A stretch of DNA of 64,000 nucleotides from Ketobacter sp964016105 (GTDB taxonomy: Bacteria > Pseudomonadota > Gammaproteobacteria > Pseudomonadales > Ketobacteraceae): the NCBI GenBank assembly GCA_964016105.1, contig CAXHEX010000016.1, forward strand, positions 1 to 64,000, read 5' to 3'. The first letter of the stretch is position 1. Every line of letters begins with the position of its first letter. Shown here piece by piece: positions 43,116-51,028 of this stretch. The notes under the pieces were generated by a model. It was not told the DNA's origin. It saw only the letters and a list, made by a program, of their open reading frames with translations, and made no database searches. The position numbers were made by a program, and so were the translations under genes.

Positions 43116-44636
43116 TTAACCTTCTCCATTAAAATTGGTTGCGATTCCCGGGATCAGATTGATTAAGTCGATCAGGGGCTGAGGATAGAAAAATAAAACA
43201 AGACAAGCTGTTGACGTTACCGCTATGGCCAGTAAACAGGGCAGGGGGGCTTCCTGTGTTTCCCGCCAGGACCAGGCCGGGTTTTGCGTTTCTCCAGCCA
43301 CAGGGTTAAAGAACGCCCTTATGGGAATGGGCAGTAAATACGCGATGTTAAGCAGCGAACTGATCATTAGGGTGGCGACAATGATTAACTTATCTGCTTC
43401 TAGTGCACCTATGGTGAGATACCATTTGCTCCATGTTCCAGCCATGGGTGGTAAACCAATGATACTCACTGCACCGATGGCAAAAGCCGCCATGGTGATG
43501 GGCATTTTTCTACCCAGGCCTACCATTTCACTTATGTTCTTTTTGTGGCTGGCCACCATAATGGCACCGGCACAGAAGAACAGGGTGATTTTGCCCACTG
43601 CGTGGGTGGCGATATGTAAAGCCGCCCCCGCACTGGCGATGGAGGATGCCAGCAATGCACCCACCACAATGTAGCTCAACTGGCTTACGGTGGAATAGGC
43701 CAGGCGCGCTTTTAAGTTGTCTTTGGTCATGGCAATGCAGGACGACAACAGAATGGTTGCAGCGCCCACGTAGAGCATAAGATCCGTAGTGGCCAGGGCT
43801 TTTAGCTCTTCCAGTCCAAAAATATAGATAACCACCTTTAATATGCTAAAAACGCCGGCTTTCACCACCGCAACGGCATGGAGTAGAGCACTCACAGGTG
43901 TGGGTGCAACCATGGCCGCAGGCAACCAGCGGTGGAATGGCATTATGGCGGCTTTACCTATGCCGTAACAGAACAGCACCAACAGAATTCCCAAGATGGC
44001 TTTATTGTGGTGGTCGTCAAAAATTCCGCCAGGACGAAAATCCAGTGTACCCGTCAGGCTCCAGGTGCCCAAAACTGCCAGCAATAGGAATGCCACAGAA
44101 GTGCTGAGTAAGATGCCAAGGTAAATACGTCCACCCTGCTTGGCGGCTTCCGTACCTGCGTGGGTCACCAGAGGATAAGTTGAAAGGGTTAGCACCTCAT
44201 AGAATACAAATAGCGTAAGCAGATTACCGGAAAAACAAATGGCCATGACAGAACTGATAGCCAAGGCAAAGCAGCAGAAAAACCGGGTTTGATTTTCCTC
44301 GTTGTGGCCACGCATATAGCCGATGGCGTAAATGGTTGTGATGATCCAAAGAAAGCTGGCCACCAGCGCAAACAGTACACCTAATGGTTCAACATCAAAG
44401 CTAAGGGACAAGCCCGGGAACATCTCCACCACGCTTAACTCCATGGTGGTGCCGCTGAATGTATGATGGGTGATGGACAACACAATGGTAAATAAAATGC
44501 TGGCGGTGGTCAGGGTAATGGCTTCTCTGACGTTGGGCCACTTACCCGTAGCAAGTACCAGGAGGGCACCCAAAAACGGTACCAAAATAGATAGGGTGAT
44601 CAGTTGGGATGGGTCTATACCTTGCCAAAGATTCAT
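43116..44636 (-). CDS. Mrp/Mnh antiporter proton-channel subunit (NuoL/M-like)
   Basis: A 506-residue NuoL/M-type subunit. ATG 44636 is preferred because it forms an ATGA overlap with the preceding stop; a longer frame to 44672 would add 12 residues inside that gene. Conserved features are FVFYEVLTLSTYPLV (Glu) and GIGKAAIMPFHRWLPAAMVAPTPVSALLHAVAVVKAG, where the LLHAVAVVKAG segment is closer to NuoL/MnhA than to MnhD. It may functionally replace the large MnhA channel part missing from this operon. Confidence 0.92.
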   Translation of the reverse strand: MNLWQGIDPSQLITLSILVPFLGALLVLATGKWPNVREAITLTTASILFTIVLSITHHTFSGTTMELSVVEMFPGLSLSFDVEPLGVLFALVASFLWIITTIYAIGYMRGHNEENQTRFFCCFALAISSVMAICFSGNLLTLFVFYEVLTLSTYPLVTHAGTEAAKQGGRIYLGILLSTSVAFLLLAVLGTWSLTGTLDFRPGGIFDDHHNKAILGILLVLFCYGIGKAAIMPFHRWLPAAMVAPTPVSALLHAVAVVKAGVFSILKVVIYIFGLEELKALATTDLMLYVGAATILLSSCIAMTKDNLKARLAYSTVSQLSYIVVGALLASSIASAGAALHIATHAVGKITLFFCAGAIMVASHKKNISEMVGLGRKMPITMAAFAIGAVSIIGLPPMAGTWSKWYLTIGALEADKLIIVATLMISSLLNIAYLLPIPIRAFFNPVAGETQNPAWSWRETQEAPLPCLLAIAVTSTACLVLFFYPQPLIDLINLIPGIATNFNGEG

Positions 44637-46135
44637 GGTGTAACACCCGCCGACTGATCTTGGAACAGCCATTGAGACGCGCTACTGGCTGCTTCGGTAG
44701 TTATGCTGGTTTCAATACCGAAATAGATGTTGGCTATGGCCAGTATCCACATTGGAACTAACATCATCAACGGTGCTTCCTTGATCTTGTCGGTGGCAAC
44801 TTCATTGAGGGGCTTTTGGAAATAAGCCGCCTCTAGAACTCGACCGATGTAGACCACGGCTAACAACGAGCCCACTAATACCAGCGCTGCAACTAACCAA
44901 TTATCTTGTTCCAATGCTGCGGTTACTAAGTACCATTTGCTAACGAAGCCAGCAGTGAGGGGTACTCCAATGATGCTGAGGCCCGCAATGGTGAATGCCG
45001 CCATGGTGAAGGGCATTTGTTTTCCCAGGCCGCGAAAGGCTTTGATTTCCACAGAGCCCACTTGGTAGAAGACCGCACCGACAGCCATAAACAGCGCACC
45101 CTTCATCAACGCATGGTTGAAAATATGGATTAGACCAGCCATTAATCCGGTGACACTTACTAAGCTAATACCTAAAACCATATAGCCAATTTGAGCCACA
45201 CTGCTGTATGCCAACACCGTTTTGATATTGCTCTGAATCGTTGCTTGATAGGAACATTTAAAGATGGCAACCACGGCCAACACCATCAGGATCAGGTCCA
45301 TGCCCATATCATTGAACACATGCTCTGTCCCGAATAGGGTAAATATAAAGCGAATCATCACATATACCGCAACCTTGGTGGCGGTGCTGGCCAGAAAAGC
45401 GGTTACCGCTGATGGTGCATGGGTGTAGGCCGGGGGAAGCCACATGTGAAGCGGGAAAAGGGCCAATTTTATGCCCACGCCTACCATGATAAAAGCCAAT
45501 CCCGTATTGATTGTACGGCTGCTTTCGTAGGCTGAAACCCGGTCTGCCAAGTCCATCATGTTTAGGGTGCCAGTCTTCATATAGAGCATGCCTACCCCAA
45601 TAAGAATAAAGGTGGCTCCTATGGTGCCCATTACCAAATAGCGAAAGGCTGCAGTCAAACAACGTTTGTCAGAGCCCAGGCTCACCAGGGTGTAGGTGGC
45701 AAGAGAGGAAATTTCTAAAAATACAAACAGGTTAAAAGCATCGCCTGTAACCAGAATTCCCGAAAGGCCCGCAAGACATAAAAGATGGGCGGTGTAGAAC
45801 AATCCGTGCTGAGCCTGGCTGATTTCTTTTTCAATGCTGTCTTTTGAATAAATCAACACTAACGTGGAAGCAGCCGTTACCGCCAGGAGCACAAACGCGT
45901 TTACCGCGTCAACGCGTAACTCAATACCCCACGGAGGTTGCCAGCCGCCCACGGCGTAACTTAACACGCCTTCGGATAGCGCCTGCACTAAGAGTTGCCA
46001 GGATATGATAAATGCAGCACCACTCACCAATGTGGTGAACAACCAACAGAGGAAGGAGCGCCCCAGTATAAACGCAATGGGAGCGGCGATAAGCGGGACT
46101 ATTATGGGCAGTGCAGCTAAATGATGTTCAAACAT
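44633..46135 (-). CDS. mnhD: Na+/H+ antiporter subunit D (MnhD-like)
   Basis: A 500-residue MnhD/MrpD protein with about 14 helices. Family signatures are the Glu in LFVFLEISSLATYTLVSLG, the Lys in VGIKLALFPLHMWLP, and YTHAPSAVTAFLASTATKVAVYV followed by the central AYSSVAQIGYMVLG. It follows mnhC in classical order, with a one-base stop/start overlap (TAATG). Part of a multisubunit monovalent cation/proton antiporter in the inner membrane, used in Na+ and pH homeostasis. Confidence 0.95.
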   Translation of the reverse strand: MFEHHLAALPIIVPLIAAPIAFILGRSFLCWLFTTLVSGAAFIISWQLLVQALSEGVLSYAVGGWQPPWGIELRVDAVNAFVLLAVTAASTLVLIYSKDSIEKEISQAQHGLFYTAHLLCLAGLSGILVTGDAFNLFVFLEISSLATYTLVSLGSDKRCLTAAFRYLVMGTIGATFILIGVGMLYMKTGTLNMMDLADRVSAYESSRTINTGLAFIMVGVGIKLALFPLHMWLPPAYTHAPSAVTAFLASTATKVAVYVMIRFIFTLFGTEHVFNDMGMDLILMVLAVVAIFKCSYQATIQSNIKTVLAYSSVAQIGYMVLGISLVSVTGLMAGLIHIFNHALMKGALFMAVGAVFYQVGSVEIKAFRGLGKQMPFTMAAFTIAGLSIIGVPLTAGFVSKWYLVTAALEQDNWLVAALVLVGSLLAVVYIGRVLEAAYFQKPLNEVATDKIKEAPLMMLVPMWILAIANIYFGIETSITTEAASSASQWLFQDQSAGVTP

Positions 46136-46491
46136 TAGATGGCTTCATCCTCATGTTTGAATTCATTTTCTTCAACCGTGCCATAGGCTCGTTTAATTCT
46201 AATGATCAGCGATAAACCCACCGCGGTGGTGGCTACGCCAACCACAATGGCCGTGAGGATGAGTACGTGTGGCAGTGGGTTAGAGTATTGGGTTACGCCT
46301 TCTGCCACTATGGGAGCAGTACCTCCACTTACTTTTCCCATTGTGATATAGAGCATGAATACCGAAGTCTGAAAGATATTCAGCCCCACAATTTTTTTGA
46401 CCAGATTGTTGGCGGAAATCACAATGAAAAAACCGGTCATCATCAAGAAAACCACAATCCAGTAGTTGTAGTAGTCCACGATAAAAGTCAT
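46135..46491 (-). CDS. mnhC: Na+/H+ antiporter subunit C (MnhC, NuoK-like)
   Basis: A 118-residue, three-helix NuoK-like protein. Typical sequence LVKKIVGLNIFQTSVFMLYI is followed by YSNPLPHVLILTAIVVGVAT, the hallmark of MnhC/MrpC. It overlaps the MnhB fusion gene by four bases (ATGA) and the mnhD start by one base. It forms the membrane core next to the D subunits. Confidence 0.95.
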   Translation of the reverse strand: MTFIVDYYNYWIVVFLMMTGFFIVISANNLVKKIVGLNIFQTSVFMLYITMGKVSGGTAPIVAEGVTQYSNPLPHVLILTAIVVGVATTAVGLSLIIRIKRAYGTVEENEFKHEDEAI

Positions 46492-47468
46492 TGCACATTC
46501 GACCTCTCTACCTGACTGGCAAAGGCGTAGAAAATGCTTAGCATCACCGCGAAAACAGTGATGCCTACGCCTAGCTCGATGATTATGATGCCGTAATGTT
46601 GGCCGGCGATTGGGTCCGCAGCCAGTTGATTGTAATCAAGAAATTGTCCGCCTTTTGCCATGCTATATAAACCCACACTGGCATAGAGAAGAACACCTAA
46701 GGGAGCCAGTAGCTGCAGAAACCGGGGGCCTATTACCGCAAAAGCATAGGGTAAACCGAATGTTAGAGCGTATAGAATAAAAGCCGCCGCTGCGATTACA
46801 CCTGCCTGGAATCCGCCCCCTGGACCAAAATCGCCATGGAATTGCACATATAAAGCAAACAAGATAACCATGGGGATGAGCAACTTTGAAATTACCCGCA
46901 AAACCCGGTGGGCTTTGAAGCCGGACTCTGGTGACAGGTTCTCATTTTCTCTTCGAATTCCCAATAAGGAAAACACACCAATGGCTGCGGCAAAGACCAC
47001 GACAGTTTCCCCCAAAGTATCAAAACCCCGGTAACTGGCTAGAACCGATGTAACCATATTGGGTAGGCCCACTTCTTTAGGCGATTCCTCAATATATCGG
47101 GGAGCTACGTGCTCATGAACGGGGTTATCAGCGCGTCCAAATGGTGGCATGTCCAAAGTTCCATATACTAAGGCTGCGCCAGTGACCCCAACTACTAGTA
47201 TCGGAAGTAACGAGGAATGTTTGTTTTCTTTTTCTGTTCTGCCTGTTAATGCCAGGGTGCCAAGCATTAAAACGGTTGATATACCAGCGCCAACGGCCGC
47301 TTCGGTAAAAGCCACATCCACAGCATCAAGGCTTACGAAGATCAAAGCAGATAAGAAACTATAAATCCCAAATAGCATGACCACTGCAAACAGATCTTTA
47401 AGAAAAATTACCCGGAGAGCGGTAATTGCCAGCATCGCCAATAACACCAAGTCAATCAGGACCGCCAT
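46488..47468 (-). CDS. mnhB: MbhD/MbhE-MnhB fusion subunit of the antiporter
   Basis: A 326-residue protein combining regions that in classical Mrp systems are the C-terminal end of MnhA plus MnhB. The N-terminal part (about 1-75) is DUF4040/MbhD-like, with DAVDVAFTEAAVGAGISTVL. The middle (about 90-175) is MbhE-like, with YRGFDTLGETVVVFAAA. The C-terminal part (about 190-320) is MnhB, with GDFGPGGGFQAGVIAAAAFI. The channel half of MnhA is thus separated from its MbhD/E part. It is translationally coupled to the genes on both sides. Confidence 0.92.
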   Translation of the reverse strand: MAVLIDLVLLAMLAITALRVIFLKDLFAVVMLFGIYSFLSALIFVSLDAVDVAFTEAAVGAGISTVLMLGTLALTGRTEKENKHSSLLPILVVGVTGAALVYGTLDMPPFGRADNPVHEHVAPRYIEESPKEVGLPNMVTSVLASYRGFDTLGETVVVFAAAIGVFSLLGIRRENENLSPESGFKAHRVLRVISKLLIPMVILFALYVQFHGDFGPGGGFQAGVIAAAAFILYALTFGLPYAFAVIGPRFLQLLAPLGVLLYASVGLYSMAKGGQFLDYNQLAADPIAGQHYGIIIIELGVGITVFAVMLSIFYAFASQVERSNVQ

Positions 47469-47803
47469 TAATTTCTTTGCTCCTCTGACTTTGCTTTAGT
47501 TTCTGGTATGGAGAGCAAGCCCCCATGCCTGGCAGACTTGGCCAGCGCGTGGGATGAAGTGGGGCTGGTCATTAATAAAAAAATCAGGATGAAAATCAAT
47601 TTTGCGGTATTGAGATCAAAACTGGTTTGCAGCAACAGCCCACCGATGATTAAGATAGCCGCTATGGAGTCGGTGATGCTGGCAGCGTGTACGCGGGCAA
47701 AAAAATTGGGGAATTTGAAAAGACCTATGGCCCCGCTTAGCCCAAAAAAAACACCGGCTAGAAGCAATAAGCTACTTACAATGTCAAGTATGAACATATT
47801 CAC
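47468..47803 (-). CDS. mnhG: Na+/H+ antiporter subunit G (MnhG)
   Basis: A 111-residue MnhG/PhaG-like protein with three hydrophobic helices. Signature region GAIGLFKFPNFFARVHAASI is followed by a helix and the MTSPTSSHALAKSARHGG segment typical of the family. It begins 17 bases after mnhF and shares one base with the following MnhB gene. Small accessory membrane subunit of the antiporter. Confidence 0.93.
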   Translation of the reverse strand: MNMFILDIVSSLLLLAGVFFGLSGAIGLFKFPNFFARVHAASITDSIAAILIIGGLLLQTSFDLNTAKLIFILIFLLMTSPTSSHALAKSARHGGLLSIPETKAKSEEQRN

Positions 47804-47820
47804 CTACGCGCGCTTGCTAT

Positions 47821-48102
47821 TTATTCAGCTGGTGCGGTGTACTCAAAAAACCGCAATACTGCAACCATCCCAATGAAGTTGATAAGTGCATATACAATGG
47901 CAATATCCAGGAAATCCGGCCGGCCCATAAAGAAACCAACAACCGCTATAAACAGCACGGTTTTGGTTCCAAACATATTTACCCCTAAAATGCGATCGTA
48001 AACCGTGGGGGCTTTGCAAGCCCGAGCAAGAGCCAGTGCCATAATGACTAGAATGGCGATGCAAGCAGCAGCCAGTGTTGCTGTCACGGTTTTGTACTCC
48101 AC
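47821..48102 (-). CDS. mnhF: Na+/H+ antiporter subunit F (MnhF)
   Basis: A 93-residue MnhF/PhaF-like protein with three helices. The conserved PTVYDRILGVNMFGTKTV region is present after the first helix, and a helix ending YALINFIGMVAVLRFFE closes the protein. It starts 19 bases inside the end of mnhE, a strong sign of coupled translation. Confidence 0.93.
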   Translation of the reverse strand: MEYKTVTATLAAACIAILVIMALALARACKAPTVYDRILGVNMFGTKTVLFIAVVGFFMGRPDFLDIAIVYALINFIGMVAVLRFFEYTAPAE

Positions 48103-48560
48103 ACATCAGAAATCTTGCTGTTCATATAGCCCTGATTTAGCTCATCAATGGATGTAGCTTGTAAAGCATGTACAGTGAGTTCATCGTCTTCAAGGTCAAC
48201 GCAGAGGGTGCCAGGGGTTAGGGTTATGGAGTTTGCGTACAAAACCTGGGTATTATCCGGCACAGTGTTTGCGGGAATTTTCTCCAGAGCGGGTGAAATA
48301 GTGTTTGAGGAGGTCCACACCAGTTTAGTGACGTGTAAGCTCGAGGTTAATATCTGGCCAACTAACCAAGCGAGATATCGAACCATCCTGAGACCAAAAT
48401 TTATCACTCGGGGTTCATTATCAATTGCATCCATGCGTTTTAGTACTATCAACACAATTCCAATTGATATTGCACCAAAACTAAGCAGTAGGGGTTGCAA
48501 GTAACCTGAGAGTAGTAACCAAAATACCACAAGCAACAATGCCCACTTTCCAATGTACAT
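48084..48560 (-). CDS. mnhE: Na+/H+ antiporter subunit E (MnhE), first gene of the operon
   Basis: A 158-residue MnhE protein with N-terminal hydrophobic helices (LLLVVFWLLLSGYLQPLLLS), the membrane-entry region RMVRYLAWLVGQILTSSLHV, and the family motif VLYANSITLTPGTLCVDLED in the cytoplasmic domain. It heads the minus-strand operon E-F-G-B-C-D-D'-orf84-D''. The 129 bases upstream hold a short inverted repeat and presumably the promoter, although the M28 peptidase gene lies in the same direction further upstream. Confidence 0.94.
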   Translation of the reverse strand: MYIGKWALLLVVFWLLLSGYLQPLLLSFGAISIGIVLIVLKRMDAIDNEPRVINFGLRMVRYLAWLVGQILTSSLHVTKLVWTSSNTISPALEKIPANTVPDNTQVLYANSITLTPGTLCVDLEDDELTVHALQATSIDELNQGYMNSKISDVWSTKP

Positions 48561-48608
48561 AGTTCATTCATTCTTATTTGATTGAATTTCAAGAGTATAG
48601 CAACATTT

Positions 48609-48631
48609 TCAAGAATCAAGCTAATTCTTGA
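48609..48631. promoter_or_regulatory. Inverted repeat upstream of the mnh operon
   Basis: TCAAGAAT-N7-ATTCTTGA is a perfect dyad with 8-bp arms, 49 bases before the mnhE start and after the M28 peptidase stop. No T-tract follows on the minus strand, so an operator is as plausible as a terminator. No regulator gene is adjacent. Confidence 0.4.
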
Positions 48632-48689
48632 TTAAAAGATAAACGGATGCACAACTATTTTTAGCGGGGTGATAGCGATTTATGACTCT

Positions 48690-50123
48690 TTAAAGTTTGC
48701 TAAGCGAATACTTTTGGATGAGTTTGAAAAATTGATCTACTTTTTGTGCCAGTGCGTAACGGCCCAATATATTTGCGGGCCAAAATAATTGGCGAATTTC
48801 ATCATTAGAGTGTTTTTTAAGCACCTTCCAAAGTTTGAGCAAATCTCGACACACGCTTCTATCAACGCCACGGAGGCTGGGATCGCATACGGGAGTATCA
48901 TCGCTGGACGATCTGGGGATCAGAAATCCGTAGCTATCCAGCGCCTCTTTAGCGAAGTTTGCCATCAGTGCATGGGTTTCAAAGCTGACATCTAAAAGTG
49001 GGAACAGGCCAAAATAATATTTGCCAATGGGTTCGTAAGGATAAACCCGATTTTGATTGTTCACCATGAAGGTCAGATTTTTAATGGCGTCTGCTACTTT
49101 TTGAGCCTTTGCTATATTCACCGGGTTTTTATCGCCGAGTTCGGGGCGGTACTGATCCGCGTTGGTGTGATAGGTGGAGCCTGGACCACTTGTAATTACC
49201 AAATACGGAACTTCCCAATCCCCTTGTATGAATCCCTGTAGGTCCGTACGCGTTTGCGCTAGACCGTAGTGGGCATTTTCTATTTCCAAGTCAATGCCTC
49301 CGAATGCTGAGGCAACATCGGTACGAAGCTTTTCGCCACCACTATGATCTCCAATAATAAAAATATGATTTTCTTTATCGGGAAACAAATCGTAACCAAT
49401 ACTTTCCATATTCACGTGTAGGGCTAATTCTTGGCTGTCAAAAGACGGATACTTAGCAAAATAACCGGACCCAAGAATTTGATTTAAACCCCAGATAAAA
49501 CCTTCAGCGGTTTTGTCTTCTTCACCGTCCCAGAATGCGATTGCCACCGGTGATTTTAACTCTTCTTTTACGGACACGAGAATATCAAGAATAATGCCGA
49601 CACCAGTCGCATTATCCACTGCTGCATTACAGACTTCACTGTAGCCTTTCTCGATTGAGCCAGGAATCTGGTGACAATGGGTGATCTTGTCATTGATTCC
49701 ATCGTAATGGGCACTTAGTAGTATTTTAGGTGGCATACCTTCAGTGCCTTCGGGATAGTAAATGCCAATAATGTTGTGGCCGGTTCTGCGTCCATCAAAT
49801 ATGGGGTCAAATCTTAAAAATGGAAAAGAGAAGAGCAGGGGTGTAGAAAATGTTTGAATGAAACCGTTTGTTCCCGCTGGACTTACACCGAGCAGTTCCA
49901 GTTGGTAAATTAGCCATGCTCTTGCTTCGGCACTTCCACAGGTTTCTATTACTCGACCATCTCGCTCATCTGCCGCTAGGTATTCCAATGTGCTTACGAT
50001 CATGTTGCCCGTGTCGGCTGGGTAAATATCTTTTATGATACATTCTTCGGCAACAACACTATTGTGCTTTAGAAGTAATACAAGCATTGAAAATAATAAT
50101 AGTTGTGGCCTTGACCTAATCAT
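48690..50123 (-). CDS. Exported M28 family zinc peptidase
   Basis: A 477-residue secreted metallopeptidase-like protein with a signal peptide (LLLFSMLVLLLKHNSVVAEE). Dinuclear zinc ligands of the M28 family are visible: His and Asp in LLSAHYDGIND and NAAVDNATGVG, the catalytic Glu in FWDGEED, and the late His in TYHTNADQY. A C-terminal helical extension follows residue 400. It probably acts as an aminopeptidase in the periplasm or outside the cell. It is separated from mnhE by 129 bases and probably belongs to its own unit. Confidence 0.92.
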   Translation of the reverse strand: MIRSRPQLLLFSMLVLLLKHNSVVAEECIIKDIYPADTGNMIVSTLEYLAADERDGRVIETCGSAEARAWLIYQLELLGVSPAGTNGFIQTFSTPLLFSFPFLRFDPIFDGRRTGHNIIGIYYPEGTEGMPPKILLSAHYDGINDKITHCHQIPGSIEKGYSEVCNAAVDNATGVGIILDILVSVKEELKSPVAIAFWDGEEDKTAEGFIWGLNQILGSGYFAKYPSFDSQELALHVNMESIGYDLFPDKENHIFIIGDHSGGEKLRTDVASAFGGIDLEIENAHYGLAQTRTDLQGFIQGDWEVPYLVITSGPGSTYHTNADQYRPELGDKNPVNIAKAQKVADAIKNLTFMVNNQNRVYPYEPIGKYYFGLFPLLDVSFETHALMANFAKEALDSYGFLIPRSSSDDTPVCDPSLRGVDRSVCRDLLKLWKVLKKHSNDEIRQLFWPANILGRYALAQKVDQFFKLIQKYSLSKL

Positions 50124-50319
50124 CTTAACTGCTTACGTGTTTTTATTGTTTTATTAGATTTAAACTCACGCTCTATCTTCAAAACAATACCCTAAAGTGT
50201 GCCGCTTTTAAATAAAACCACACGTCAGTGCAAAAATATATTTTAACCCAGGGTGTGTAGTCTTACTTTCAGAAAGTGATTTAGGCAGTTCAACCGCCCC
50301 CATGGGGTCATGAGCGGTA

Positions 50320-50862
50320 TTACTCTTCTATTTGCTGAAGGGCATTGGTGGTGCTTATATCAACGTAATCCTCCAGGTTGATAGGACCTTCCGCTTGTAT
50401 TCCATAAAAATTGAATACCTGCCTAAGCCAAATATGACAGGCGCTGGCAATTTGAAAGGCAGGTAGCAAATCCAGCTTACAAGAAAGTTCATGATAGGGA
50501 GTCATGTGGTGTATCAGTTCGTTCCTCAATTCGTGCATTTCGTGTCGATACTTATCCCAGCCTTTATAGTCCATTCCGGTTTTTGCATACACAGCTTCTC
50601 TAAATGACGCTTGCTCTAATGTGGTTTGTTTCCAGTATGTGTCCTGGCAATCAATCCCAAACAGCTTACACCAGTTGATGGTGACTTGGTCGGTGAGGGC
50701 GACGGTCACTTCACGCCAGAAGGGGTTGCTCAGGGATTTCTCTGACTTGGATTCACGGATAGCTTGAAGGGCGCTGTAGCCGTCGATGATAGCGTAGAGA
50801 TTTTCCAGTTCATTTTTAACTTTATCGAGGATGTTGTCATCCAGTTGTACAGATAACTCCAT
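50320..50862 (-). CDS. HEPN-like hypothetical protein
   Basis: A 180-residue all-helical protein with no signal or membrane segment. Residues 113-118 read RNELIH, matching the RNxxxH motif of HEPN ribonuclease domains. Upstream NLYAIIDGYSALQAI and VTINWCKLFG resemble the AbiU2-type HEPN family. No nucleotidyltransferase or other antitoxin partner is adjacent, so a toxin-antitoxin or abortive-infection role is only a possibility. The flanking intergenic regions (50124-50319 and 50863-51028) contain no further gene. Confidence 0.6.
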   Translation of the reverse strand: MELSVQLDDNILDKVKNELENLYAIIDGYSALQAIRESKSEKSLSNPFWREVTVALTDQVTINWCKLFGIDCQDTYWKQTTLEQASFREAVYAKTGMDYKGWDKYRHEMHELRNELIHHMTPYHELSCKLDLLPAFQIASACHIWLRQVFNFYGIQAEGPINLEDYVDISTTNALQQIEE

Positions 50863-50979
50863 AGTGCCAAACTTACCTTTGCCGCCATTTTTTCAGTGTC
50901 GGTTAAAATAGTACTCAAAAACAGTTAGTTTGGCACTATGATGAGCCCACTGAAATAGTGACTTGAAGCAAGGCATTAT

Positions 50980-51016
50980 CGGGTAGAACGCCAATTGGCC
51001 GTAATCGTTCTACCCG
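50980..51016 (-). terminator. Hairpin downstream of the PhoD gene
   Basis: CGGGTAGAACG at 50980-50990 is exactly complementary to CGTTCTACCCG at 51006-51016, with a 15-base loop containing the self-complementary CCAATTGG. It begins 13 bases after the phoD stop codon on the minus strand. No run of T follows, so termination by this hairpin is likely but not certain. Confidence 0.55.
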
Positions 51017-51028
51017 GTGGGTCTTTGG

